NCBI GenBank assembly: GCA_037355855.1
Contig: CM074765.1
Coordinates: 3,596,001 to 3,660,000 of the forward strand
Direction of reading: 5' to 3'
Length of the DNA: 64,000 nt
Source: Pseudo-nitzschia pungens
Lineage: Eukaryota; Bacillariophyta; Bacillariophyceae; Bacillariales; Bacillariaceae
Numbering within the stretch: the stretch's first letter is position 1; the number at the start of each line of letters is the position of its first letter. Below the pieces are notes generated by a model, which was given only the letters and a program-made list of their open reading frames with translations, was not told where the DNA came from and searched no databases. A program made the position numbers and the translations under genes. This document shows, piece by piece, positions 1 through 10,389 of the stretch.

Positions 1-104
1 GATCCGATTGGTCGTGTCGTGTCGTGTCATGCCGACTCTTGTCTTGTCTCGTTTCTACTTGCTGTTCGGCAAGTTGCGTGGGACGGGGATGGTTATAAAG
101 TTGG

Positions 105-141
105 AACGCCAACGCCAACGCCAACGCCAACGCCAACGCCG
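105..141. repeat. (CCAACG)n hexanucleotide microsatellite
   Basis: About six tandem copies of the hexamer CCAACG lie downstream of the MATE gene 3' end. A second simple repeat, (CAACA)n, follows at about 300-328. Nothing else is recognisable in bases 1-578, which probably hold the 3' flank of the minus-strand gene next to them. Confidence 0.9.
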
Positions 142-578
142 ACACCATTTGGAGTAGAACACACGGTTTTTTGTTTGCCCGAGGATTGAGCAAGTCTACG
201 TACGTTACTTTTGCTTTGTGGCATTGCCGTGTCTAGGTAGGAGTATCACTTATTTTTGGATTCGATTTGATTCAATGCAATGACTAGTAGTTAGTTTACG
301 CAACACAACACAACACAACACAACACAGATCAAGACGTTTCCCTTTTCGTTTCTTCATCCCTCGTTTTCGTTCTCCGTTCCGAGAGGAGCCCCACTGGTA
401 GCAAGTAGTAGCTTCATCGGTAGCGGTTGTTGGTGCTGTTGCTTGCCGTTCCTCCCGCCGCGCTTTTGCCGCTACTGCCTCCGTGGCCAAAGGTGCGTCC
501 TCGTCCGCTGCCACGCTCGGCGCCGACGGCACGGTCGCTGGCTATTCACCATCCGGTTCCTCTATCGTTGGCTCCGGT

Positions 579-632
579 TCAATCGGCGGACGTCGAAAGG
601 CTCATTCCGTCTTCCAGATCATCGTCGTCGTC

Positions 633-669
<37 letters not shown>

Positions 670-2552
670 AGGCTGCCCGAATCGCTCACCGCCTCCTGTC
701 GCTCGCGCGCGTCGTCGGCGCACTTTTCCCAGTCCGAGGTCACCACCAGAAACAGCACGATGGCGATCTCGATCGCCGCCGAGATGGCCCCCCACCAGTA
801 CACCCCGATGAGGTTCCCGCGGAAGCAGAGGATGTAGATGGCCACCCCGCCGATGGAGAGGGGGAGTTCCAGCCCGAACGACAGGACGGTGGCGATCAGC
901 GGCCGTCCCTGGCCGGAAAAGACGCCCGAGGTCGCGTTGCTGACCAGGAGGTTGAGGTAGGTGCTCACCAGCATGGCGGGGACCAGTTTTTTGGCCTGGC
1001 CGACAAAACGAAACAAAGCAAAAACAAAAACGAAATCAAAAACGAGACGGCGACGAAACACAAAAGAAGAAAGCACATCGTGCCGTCAGAAACCGAGGCA
1101 TTCGTTCGATTCGCACCCTCCGAAACAACGAGAGCATCACGAGTCTGCGTTCAGCCGGTGGTGTGGTGGGCTCGCACGCATTCGACTCGACCAAAACCAC
1201 AAAACCCACAAAACCCACCAAACACCAAAAACAAGACAAGACAGCACTTCACTCCACTCCACTCCACTCACCAATCCCACCACGTTCTCGTCGTCCGTCG
1301 CGATCCCCAGCACCCTGTTCCCCAGGAGGGGCGTCAGAAAAAAGACCGCCATGACCGCGTTGACGGCCGTGATAAAGTGCATCACCAGCCAGGCCGATTT
1401 CCGGGCGGCCGCACCGTTCCCGCGGCCCAGGTGGTAGCCCACCCTCACCCCCGAGACCGTGCAGCAGGTGGCCGACAGCGTCCCGGACCAGGGAATGGTC
1501 ACGGTGGACAGGGCCGACGAGGCGGCGATCGGGAGCTCTCCCAGCCGGCCCACCAGGATGGTCTGGAACTGCGACGCGCAGGCCTGGAAGAGCAGCGTCC
1601 CGATGTTGGGGAGGGACTGCCTCATGAATTCGGCCGTGCGTTCCCTCGTGTGGTGGGCCACGCTCCAGCCCTCCTCGGGCCAGGCGTCGACGTGGTGCTT
1701 CTTGTAGACGAACATGTAGAGGTAGTAGCAGACGCCCTGCAGGGTCCGGGAGATGGAGAGGGAAATGGCGGCCCCGACGAATCCGAATCCCTTCCATCCC
1801 GGGATCGGTCCGCCAAAGACAAAGGTCCAGTTGAGAAAGGCGTTGACGAACAAGAAGAAGATGTTGTTGTACATGGCGGGCTCCGGCAACCCGCGGGCCT
1901 GGAAGTAGAAGCGCATGCACTGGTAGAGGCCGTTCGGAACGGGCCAGACCAGGTTGTACCTGGCGTAGACCCCGGCGACGGAGCAGATATCGGGGGGGAA
2001 TCCCAGGAGACCGAGTATGGGTTCGACGTACAGCAAACCGACCAGGCAGGGGAGCATCGTCACCGCCAGCCAGAACATGGATTGCTGCAGCCAGATCCCG
2101 GCCATGCGGGGATTGTTGGAACCGATGGCCTGGCTGACCAGTCCGTTGAGGACCTGGTTGAAGGCCAGGGGCGGCGTGACGCAGATGTTCAGCACCATGT
2201 CCGACAGGACGGCGGCCGCCAGATAGACCTCGGGGGTGTTCTCCCCGTCGTTGATGTGGCCCACAAAGGCCGAGTCCGTCGAGGCCATTCCCATCCGACA
2301 AAAGAAGGAGACGGCCAGCGGGAATCCCAGCGCCATCATGGAGGAGAATTCTTCCCGGATGCAAAAGGGTTCTTCTTCCGCGCCGTTGCCGTTGCAGTTG
2401 CCGTTGCCGTTCGCAATGGCCGGGCCCGGCGGGGCATCGGGGCAGGCAGCGCTATCTTCGGGTTCCGGGGTGCCGACATGGTTGGGTTCTTGCGAGAGCA
2501 AGGGCTCTCTCAGTTCCTCCAGGTTTGTTGTGCCCTCGGATCGCGGTGGCAT
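579..2552 (-). CDS. MATE-family multidrug/toxin efflux transporter (2 exons)
   Basis: This is a multi-antimicrobial extrusion (MATE) secondary transporter, an integral membrane protein that exports organic cations or metabolites by H+ or Na+ antiport. Exon 1 is 2552-1272 (427 codons). Exon 2 is 995-579. A GTGAGT donor and a GCCAG acceptor flank a 276-nt intron in phase 0, giving about 565 residues, which is normal for eukaryotic MATEs with an N-terminal tail. Residues 1-70 are hydrophilic and hold an Asn/Gly repeat. About twelve hydrophobic helices follow, including the MATE-typical segment with A-F-V-G-H at residue ~95. The C-terminus ends in a run of about twelve Ser and five Asp, encoded by a CTG/AGC trinucleotide microsatellite at 637-667. 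The ATG at 2552 is the first in frame, and a TAAGGTTAC motif lies 85 bp upstream. Substrate cannot be told from sequence. Confidence 0.9.
637..667. repeat. Trinucleotide microsatellite coding for poly-Ser
   Basis: About ten copies of GCT/CTG are read on the minus strand as a serine run in the cytosolic tail of the MATE transporter. The length is likely to vary between alleles. Confidence 0.85.
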
Positions 2553-3856
2553 GATGATGTGTGTTTTTGTTCCGTCGGGATGGATAAGAAGATACTATCT
2601 TGTATCTTGGTTTCTCAATCCACTCTCAACAATCGATAAGGTTACTGTAACGGGATCCAAGACCAAGGAATGGAATGCGTTCGGTAGGATGGAATCGCAG
2701 TCCTCTGAATGACAACAAAGCGAAAAAAAAGTGTGAACTGTCCACGAATTCCGTCTTCCGTTTTCGATACAGTAATGGTTCCTGGAGTGGCATTTTTCCG
2801 CACGAGCGGCAATTTTTCTGACGCAATTCGGACCTCGTGAATGACGGGTGCCACTGGTTGTCTGGTGCCAAATGATCACTACGAAGAAGAAATTACAAAT
2901 TACAATACGGTAATTATTAGAAATCAAAAGAATTCCTGAATTCGCGTCTATTTTGAATGGCCGCGCGCGACCATCGTCATTGTCGTGTTTTTGTGAATTG
3001 TGACTGAACATATGATTACTACTCTGTATTCATATTGTATTTATAGTATCTGCGTATTATTACGTCATCGACGATTGTTTTCGCCAGGAGGACGGCTCGC
3101 TCCTTCGGTAAAAACAGAACAAGTCGTCTTCTGTTCGTTCCTGCTTCAACCGCGATTGGGACGAAGAACATCGTCACTCGTTTCTGTTTTTTGACTATTC
3201 GTGTTGTTCTTATTCTCATTAAGATTACCGTCGGCTGTACGTAAATTAGAAACTAGTACTGGTACACACCGTTCCTGTGATTGATGTTTTTCTCAAAACA
3301 TCAAAATCGTAACTTCTACGTGTCGCCTTCTTGTCAACGTACTTGTACCGTGTCGTACATACGGTAACTTACCTTTACTCATACTCGTAATTGTGTTGTG
3401 GTTTGTGTCGCCCATCAACCATCACTGGTGCGTTGAATGATCGTTTTCTCACTAGGAGAAACAAACGGTATCGTATCCTCAAGATACACAATAACCTTAC
3501 TGCACAGTGTTCCTTCTCCGTTTCGCTTCCATCGCAAATTCTTTTCGGGAATTGGAATTGTTCGGAAGCTAATTACTAGCTAAGGTTACCGCAGCACGGC
3601 GAAAGAACCGTCATACAAACCATACCGAAGTGTGATTGAGATTCATTCATTCCTCTCGCATTCTCATTTTTACAAAGATCACTAGCGTCGGGTGACGACA
3701 AAGCCAGCCAGCCAGTCAGTCGGTCGGTCAGTCCGTCGAGTGCGCAGACAACACACAAACACACAAACAAACAAGCAAGCAAGCAAACAACGGCAACGAC
3801 AACGACAACGACAACGACGACCGCAAAACAATCCCAAGCGTTTGAGATCGATCATT
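2553..3856. other. Divergent intergenic region, MATE / TLC genes
   Basis: No ORF with coding character was seen. The region separates two divergently transcribed genes. It holds two copies of the TAAGGTTAC motif (2637-2645 and 3581-3589), a (CAGC)-like run near 3705-3720 and a (CAACGA)n microsatellite at about 3790-3820 just upstream of the TLC gene start. Confidence 0.6.
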
Positions 3857-5306
3857 ATGTGCGGACCGACCACCAAGAGCCAAAAGGAAACCATCGTATC
3901 GCCCGTGGTACCCTCCGGATTTGCGAGGCGAAAAAACACGATCCTGGCATCGGTGGTGGGATTCATTGTCTTTTACAACGCGCTGCGTTTGCTCTTTCGA
4001 GATGCGGTGAGTGGAATGCTGTGTTGTGTTGTGTTGTGTTGTGTTGATGGATGGATGGAAGAGTTTGATTCGATTCCATTCCATTCCATTCCGTTCCGTT
4101 CATTCGGGGGCATCCGATCGTGTAGAATGGTTTTGTCTGCGGTTCGTTCCAAGCGCCAAGTTGTTCCGTTTGCTGGCGCTTTCCCCAACCATGGTTGTGT
4201 GATGGGATGCGATGCGATGCGATGCGATGTTTTGCCCGATCTCACGCATAGCACTGTTGTTGTTGTTGTTGTTATTGCGCTCCGTGGTCCGACTCCCAAC
4301 CAACTGTCCCCATCTCGGGACTTTCAATTTGTTTTGTTTTGTTCCGTTCCATTCCGAATCCAGTCGAGCCTGCTCCGACCCACCGAGGAATTCTGCAAGG
4401 ACCACGCGGAGGGAGAACCCTGCGTCCGGTCGGACCTCTTTGGAAAACAGGCCGCCAGCGCGTTCGCGCAGCTGTACCTGGGGGGAATGGGACTCCTCAC
4501 CTGGCACGTCAACCGGAGGGTCGAGACAAAAATCCCGGGGACGCCCGAGGGACGGCTCTTCGGATACCTGGAGGAGGCCGACCACCTCAACACGGCTATC
4601 GTGGTCTACCAGACCTTTGATTTCCTCACCTCGATGACGGTCCCGGAGCACAACAACGCCGTCTTTCTGGTCCATCACCTGCTGGCGGCCGTCACGGCGT
4701 ACATGTCGCTGGAGCACCAGATGGTCCACTACTACGCCATTTTCTTTGGGGGTTGCTCGGTACGTTGAGCGGCACGGTGCGGAAGCGAAATAGCGAAGCG
4801 ATAGCGATAGCGAAGCGAGGCAACCATCGTGTGGTTTGGTTCGTGCCGTCGGATTCGCATTCGACTTCCGATTCGAGCGACGGCTCGTGGGGAAAAGGGA
4901 GCGTTCGTCACTCACGGTCCGTCATTGGTTTTTGTTTCGTTTCGTTTCGTTTCGTTTCGGCTTCCACCAGGAAATCAGCACCGTGTTTTTGGTACTGTGC
5001 GATTTCGATGTGTACTTCCCGGTCCAAGACCCGGGATCCCCGTGGGGCATCGTCATCCAGTTTTGCCAGGCGAGTTTCGTGCTCACGTTCTTTTACTACC
5101 GGGTGATCGGATGGTGGACGGTGAGCTTCCAGCTGTGGTCCGACGTCTTTGCCGTCGCCGAGAAGGGCACCATAGAGGACTACCGGCCGGGGAAGGGATG
5201 GTTCCTCCGGGTCTTTCTGGTGATGGACTTTTTGCTGGGATCCCTGCAGGTCTACTGGTTCGCCTTTGGAATCGTTCCAAAACTCGCGGAGGTCCTCGGG
5301 AATTAG
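3857..5306 (+). CDS. TLC-domain multipass membrane protein (3 exons)
   Basis: This is a TRAM/LAG1/CLN8 (TLC) domain protein, a family of ER or plasma-membrane multipass proteins that includes ceramide synthases and lipid-homeostasis proteins. Exons are 3857-4006, 4364-4759 and 4971-5306, with donors GTGAGT and GTACGT and acceptors CCAG and CCAG, all in phase 0, giving 293 residues. The N-terminus has one hydrophobic segment at about 29-47. The TLC core follows, with the paired histidines L-V-H-H-L at about residue 151 and a G-G-C-S-E-I-S-T segment spanning the second splice junction, both typical of the TLCD4/TMEM56-like branch. The length suits a non-catalytic TLC protein better than a ceramide synthase. 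Intron 1 carries (GTGTT)n and (GATGC)n simple repeats. Confidence 0.85.
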
Positions 5307-6182
5307 GGACGCGAACCGGGCGACTGGTGGAGGGAGGAAGGAAGGAAGGAATCGATGGAGAAATCGGTTGAGAAATCGGTTGCTTCGGTTTTTTGTTGGG
5401 GGGCGTTGCGAACCGAACGAATCAATCAATCGATTTACCCACAGACCAGTGTCGGGGTACCTTGTTGGCGTTGCTTTTTTCGAAACAAACGCAGCAAGAC
5501 TTTAGGTGGTGAATCAAACAAATCCACACTTTTCCTTCCCGGCGACCGATGAGAGTGAAAGAAACGCACACGACCGAATTCAGCAAAGGAGTGAAGAACA
5601 CGATAACACAATCGGAAGGTGTGTCCCAATTGAAATGCAACCTACATCGCTATGCGCCCGAGGCCGGGAAAACAACCTGCCACGAGCTGACCGCACCGGG
5701 ACAGAATTCTAGTTTATTGCTTTTAAAAAAAATTGCTTCCATGGCGCCCAAACACCAACGCATCACAACACACTAGGAGTGACTCCGTCCGTTCCGCAAC
5801 ATGCTGCGATTACTACACGAGTATGGTAGTCGTAGATTCATTCGGGAATCCTATTGCATTGTATTCTACAAGACAATGACGTGCAATAACAGTGTGACTC
5901 AATCCCGTACAAAACTTGCGTGCAGTACGCAAAATTGGAAGTCTGCATCTCGTTCCCACACCCCTTGGGATCCACCTTCGCATCCGAGTTTGTTCCCCTC
6001 GTTGCAATTCCGAAACCGCGCGGCATTCGTTCCGACTTGGACGTGTGTCGCAAACGACGCAATCGGGAATGCCTTGTCAACGGTATATCATCGCATCGCA
6101 TCGTACCGTACCGTACCGTATGCACGGTACCCTACCCTACCCCACCCCACCGTGGCGTTGGATGGATGGAGGAAGAAAGGAA
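5307..6182. other. Convergent intergenic region
   Basis: The 3' ends of the TLC gene (+) and the asparagine-synthetase-like gene (-) face each other here. Only short chance ORFs and simple repeats are seen, for example (GGAAG)n near 5330-5350 and (ACCGT)n near 6108-6124. No gene is supported. Confidence 0.6.
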
Positions 6183-8951
6183 TCACGCACGGACCGCGCC
6201 GCAGCGCTTCTCGTACCACAAGAGAAAGCTCTGGAGCCGACCCATCAGGAGACAGGCGTCTTTGGCGTCGCCGCCGACCCGATCCAAGAGGGCCCGCACC
6301 TCCGCTCGAGGGTGGTTGCGGACGGACTCGGGATCCATCGCCACCGCCGCCGCGGTGGTGTCTCGCAAGAACGCAACGGTTCCGTTCCAAACCGCCGGGT
6401 GGAATCGGTCCCGGAGCGCTGCCAGCGATCGATCGCCATCGCCGTCACGATCGTCCCGACCGTGGTTGGTTCGTCGCGAAACACAGCGGGGAATGTAGGC
6501 CCGGGATTTTGCCTCGGGCCGCTTGATGGCGCGGGGAATCATCCCCGAGTGGTGGCACAGGAGCTTGTTGTTGGAGGGAACCCCCAGCAGCACCTTTGGT
6601 ATCTCGGACCGATACAAGTGGCCGTAGAGCTGGTAGGGCTCTTTCTTGGCATCGGTCGGGACGCAGCACATCATGCACTGCAGCAGGCGGTTGTCGAGAA
6701 AGGGAGTAATGTTGGACCGGGTAAACTGTGCCGACGGTATGGAAAACCAAGATCCCCCGCGCAGTCCCTTGTAAATGTCGCTGAAACACGCCCGGGTGTA
6801 GAGCTGTAACTGAAAGGCATAGGCAACGTCGTAGGCCAGAGTCCTTTTCGGCACTCCGTGTTGTTGCGCGGATGATTCTTGTTCCCGCCGATTGATAAGG
6901 CTTTCTCGGTCCCGCTCCAGTTGCCGAAAGCGATCCCGGAGAGCCCCCATCGGATTCCGAATCCTTCCGCTATTGCTATTGCTATTGGTATCGCTATCGT
7001 TCGGGCGTGGATCATCGTCGTCGTCGTCGTCGTCGTCGTCTTCGCTCGCAATGACCAAGGGTCGAAATGCCGCTCGAAACAAACGGGTCGCTCTCGGACC
7101 AAAGTCTTCTACTTCCTTCGCTGTGCGAATGTCGAGGGGAGACTTGTTGAAACACAAGCAGCCCAGAAATTCCGTCCCGAATCGACCATGGAGCGTAAAG
7201 GTCACGGTGTCTTCTTGGTATCGCTCGGACGCCTTTTGTTGCTTTTTTCGCGACGGTATTTGGTCGTGCAGGTTGGAGAGCACCAATTCCTCGTGAATCC
7301 ATGGCAGCAGCAATGATAGCAGTCGTTGCGGGCCATTCCTTCCGGCGGAGATTGGATAAATTCGTTTGTGTTTCAATCGAAACATCTTTGCCAGATGACA
7401 GGCAATCTGCCAATCGGTTAGCTGCTTCGAATGGGTTTGAAACACGATTGTTTCACGGTTCTTCGTCTGGTCTGCGCGGACGGAATCCGAGAGCGACGGT
7501 TTCTGCTCCTGCTCCTGTTGTAGCAGCAACAAGCAAGCCAACAGAAATCGCGTGTCTCCTCCTCCCGTCAGAGCGGCTCGGGCAACGTATCCCTGGTCCA
7601 GAGCTTCCCGAACGCAGCTGTGTATGGCCGCAAACAGTTCCGGAAACAAGGCCGATGCATCAGCATGGGAGATGCTACTGGCTTCCGTCTCGCTCTCGGA
7701 TGTGTTTCCAAGCGTCGCCAAGCCCGTTCCCGTGTCCATGTCCGTGACATTGCACACGTCGTGCCTCATTTCCTTTCGTTCGGCAATGATCACACCGCGA
7801 ATCGTCACGTGGGTGGAGTCCTCCGAAGAGCGGAAACTTCGCCTCGTTCGTCCCCGCCACCCCGACGGTGGCACCGAGAGTTCGGGCTTGTGGAGAGCCA
7901 CATTCGTGTCTCGTTGGGTGGCTTGTTGTAATTCTTCACAGGCACCATAGCAATGAATGTACGAGCGAGTGGCAACGGAGCGGTGGAGCCTTCTTCCAGC
8001 GGTTGGGGTCCCTCCCTCGAACGATAAAACGGTTCCCGGGCGGAGATTTCGGATCCCCCGGACAAAGGTTCTGTCGCATCCAAAATCACCATTTTCGCAA
8101 TCCTCGCTGTCCAGCCTCCCCCCCAGGGTGGTCCCAAATGTAATGTATTCCGCAACGACGTCCCAATCCAGTTCCGGGGAGGATGACGACATCGAGGCAC
8201 CGGCGACAGGAACCAGTGAGTCCCAGTGGCTGGAAAGAACGAGCATACCGCCGTTTGGATCGGCGTTCCTCGCGTCGCAGACGTAAACCGGCAGAAATCC
8301 AAAGGGATCGTTCCAGGTCCAAAACCGCAGCGGTCGATCCGCGGTGCTCTTTTGCACCAAAAAGACGGAGAAGTGCCCCGAAACCCGCTTCAATCGGGCC
8401 GCAATCTCGTCCGGGAGAGACGGCGAATCGGTTCCCTCCCCGGTTCTCGCCTCGCAATAACCCAGGAGCGTTTCGGCAAAGGATTTGGAACTACCGTTGC
8501 GTGTGGATCCGTCGTTGCCGTTTCCGTTGCCGTTGCCGTTGCCATCGCCATCGCCTTCATTGGAGTCGGCGCTCGCAAAGGCCTCTCGATAGCGATACGA
8601 AAAACCGGCGCACAGCACGCAAAAGTTGTCGCTTTCCAAAATGCAGTCGGGATAGTTGCTGGCGAGATGAATGGATGGATCGTCGATTCGTTGTTCGTTG
8701 CTGGGATCGTCGTGGTTCCAGCGCCAAACGTCGCAGGGAAGGTCGGAGGTCTTCGAGAAGGCCCGGAGGACTCGGTTGCAATCGTCATTGTTCGTGCTGT
8801 TGCGAGCCCGGGTCTCGGAGAGAATTGCCAGAACATGTTGCGAATTGTTGTGAGAGGATTTGTTGCTGCCCGGACGACGCCTGCTGCAACGACGACGTCT
8901 GTGAAGAGACATAAGTGCACCACCAGAACCCATGCTTGCTTCGCTCATCAT
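6183..8951 (-). CDS. Asparagine-synthetase-like protein (class II amidotransferase fold plus PP-loop ATPase)
   Basis: Single exon. The long frame opens at 8975 with TTG, and the first ATG is at 8951, giving 922 residues. The N-terminal third resembles the Ntn glutaminase half of asparagine synthetases (W-N-D-P-F-G-F-L-P-V-Y near residue 230). No Cys follows the start, so glutaminase activity is doubtful. Around residue 460 there is a PP-loop, T-G-G-G-D-T-R, in place of the usual S-G-G-x-D-S, followed by a C-terminal synthase segment with P-F-L-D-N-R-L at about 765. It would adenylate a carboxylate substrate as asparagine or beta-lactam synthetases do, but the product is unknown. Low-complexity inserts include an Asp run at about 635-645 and a Gly/Asn/Asp repeat near 150. 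A GTAACCTTAC motif lies 68 bp upstream of the ATG. Confidence 0.75.
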   Translation of the reverse strand: MMSEASMGSGGALMSLHRRRRCSRRRPGSNKSSHNNSQHVLAILSETRARNSTNNDDCNRVLRAFSKTSDLPCDVWRWNHDDPSNEQRIDDPSIHLASNYPDCILESDNFCVLCAGFSYRYREAFASADSNEGDGDGNGNGNGNGNDGSTRNGSSKSFAETLLGYCEARTGEGTDSPSLPDEIAARLKRVSGHFSVFLVQKSTADRPLRFWTWNDPFGFLPVYVCDARNADPNGGMLVLSSHWDSLVPVAGASMSSSSPELDWDVVAEYITFGTTLGGRLDSEDCENGDFGCDRTFVRGIRNLRPGTVLSFEGGTPTAGRRLHRSVATRSYIHCYGACEELQQATQRDTNVALHKPELSVPPSGWRGRTRRSFRSSEDSTHVTIRGVIIAERKEMRHDVCNVTDMDTGTGLATLGNTSESETEASSISHADASALFPELFAAIHSCVREALDQGYVARAALTGGGDTRFLLACLLLLQQEQEQKPSLSDSVRADQTKNRETIVFQTHSKQLTDWQIACHLAKMFRLKHKRIYPISAGRNGPQRLLSLLLPWIHEELVLSNLHDQIPSRKKQQKASERYQEDTVTFTLHGRFGTEFLGCLCFNKSPLDIRTAKEVEDFGPRATRLFRAAFRPLVIASEDDDDDDDDDDPRPNDSDTNSNSNSGRIRNPMGALRDRFRQLERDRESLINRREQESSAQQHGVPKRTLAYDVAYAFQLQLYTRACFSDIYKGLRGGSWFSIPSAQFTRSNITPFLDNRLLQCMMCCVPTDAKKEPYQLYGHLYRSEIPKVLLGVPSNNKLLCHHSGMIPRAIKRPEAKSRAYIPRCVSRRTNHGRDDRDGDGDRSLAALRDRFHPAVWNGTVAFLRDTTAAAVAMDPESVRNHPRAEVRALLDRVGGDAKDACLLMGRLQSFLLWYEKRCGAVRA

Positions 8952-9440
8952 CCAAAAGAATGAAAAAAGCGGCAAGGCCGAAGGAATACCGGTACCGGTA
9001 GATCGTCTGGTTCAACCGGTAACCTTACCCGTAAACCTTACCTAAAAATCAAAACAAAACGATACCGAGTGCAGTAAGATTACCGGTAGAATATTTCGGT
9101 ACGGGGAAGATAGCGCGGAACACGACTGGATGTACTGCGGATCTTTTCTCACAATGCGCACCGCTTCCCAGTCATGAACTTAATATCTTACCTACCGGTA
9201 GCCGTGTTAAACGGAATACATTACGATGTTGTACCGTATAATAATATTATGAAGTACACGTACAATCAGTTTGTTATTGGTTCTGGTCGTGCTTCGCTAA
9301 ATAGGTCATAAATCGTAGTAGTACTTGGTTTTTTTATGAATTGAATACAGTACTTTGTATAAGCCCAAAACAAATACGTACACGTAACCTTACTTTGTGA
9401 TCAACAAGTTTTTTTTTTTAATGGAGAAGCCTTTTAAACG
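8952..9440. other. Intergenic region upstream of the asparagine-synthetase-like gene
   Basis: AT-rich and non-coding. It holds two exact GTAACCTTAC motifs (9019-9028 and 9384-9393), several degenerate TTACCGGTA/CTTACC variants, and a T-run at about 9411-9419. It ends in the 11-bp repeat CCTTTTAAACG (9430-9440), which recurs at 21982-21992. Confidence 0.6.
9019..9028. promoter_or_regulatory. GTAACCTTAC motif, upstream of a minus-strand gene
   Basis: Exact copy of a 10-mer that recurs between genes in this window. It sits 68 bp upstream of the ATG at 8951. A role in transcription is inferred only from position and recurrence. Confidence 0.4.
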
Positions 9441-9457
9441 GGTAAGGCTTACCCGTT
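9437..9457. repeat. Perfect 10-bp-arm palindrome at the left element boundary
   Basis: Arms AACGGGTAAG and CTTACCCGTT are separated by a single G. It overlaps the last four bases of the putative target duplication. It could be a terminal hairpin or a host intergenic motif, since GTAAG/CTTAC palindromes are common between genes here. Confidence 0.7.
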
Positions 9458-9574
9458 CGTTAACACACTTTTTTTAGGTCTAATTCACACTTTATACCCA
9501 CACTTTTTAACTATATACAATACCCATACTACATACCAACATAACGTTCTTCTTTTTCCGACCGGATCGTTCTT

Positions 9575-10370
9575 CTTTTCAGCTGCACCTCCAGCAGCAC
9601 CTCTGCACCTCGATCGCACCTCTGCTGCACCTCTATCGCACCTCTGCACCTCGATCGCACCACTCTTAACACAACACTTGCACCTCCGCCGCAACACTCT
9701 TAACACTTGCACCTCCACCGCTTAACACTGCTGCGAAACAGTGCTCCCCTCTTAACACTGCTGTAAGTCTCTTTTTATGAATCATGGCACCTCTGTCGTG
9801 TCAACATAGGAACGTTCTGCACCTCCATCGTGTCAATGCACCTCTATCGTCGATCGATCAACGAGATGATCGATAACCCTCGAGTCGATCGATCGATTTC
9901 TTTTTCCACATATATCCCAGTACAAATTGTACACGAAAAAAAATTGAATTTTTTCATTGGCTCAAATCACTGTCTGTCTGTTCCCCCTTTTCTACGTAAA
10001 TCGTATGTAAAGAATTATAGTAAGCAGTTCCATTCACCCGCAGATTGTCATAATAGTACTGTTATTCTTTACACAGTTCTACAGGAGACATTTCCACCTC
10101 TATCTCAACCGTAAGGAACGATCAGCACCTCTATCGCAAACCGACCGGCACCTCTATCGCCTGAAGAAAGGAACGTTCCGGCTCTCTTAACACTGCCACA
10201 ACAGACTGTAAGACTCCCTCCTATTAGATAGTGTACCTCTCTTGCGCCACAAAGGAACGATCTGCACCTCTATCGTCAACCGACCAGCACCTCTATCGAA
10301 AATCTTCACCTCTATCGTCAACCGACCAGCACCTCTATCGAAAATCGACACGCACCTCACCTCTCTTTTT
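9575..10370. repeat. Dispersed GCACCTC(T/C)ATCG short repeats, left arm part 1
   Basis: Dozens of copies of the core GCACCTC, often extended to GCACCTCTATCG, are mixed with AACACTCTTAACACT-type spacers. Two units at about 10263-10350 repeat almost exactly. There is no coding capacity. The same core continues in the 22-bp minisatellite at 11.93-12.98 kb, so the motif brackets the longer repeats in between. Confidence 0.8.
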
Positions 10371-10389
10371 TATTCTATTTTTTGTTCTA

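Noticed and set aside
483..2639. 718-codon + strand ORF
   Set aside because: Antisense to the MATE gene; composition is that of a shadow frame and it crosses the MATE intron and exons without any recognisable domain.
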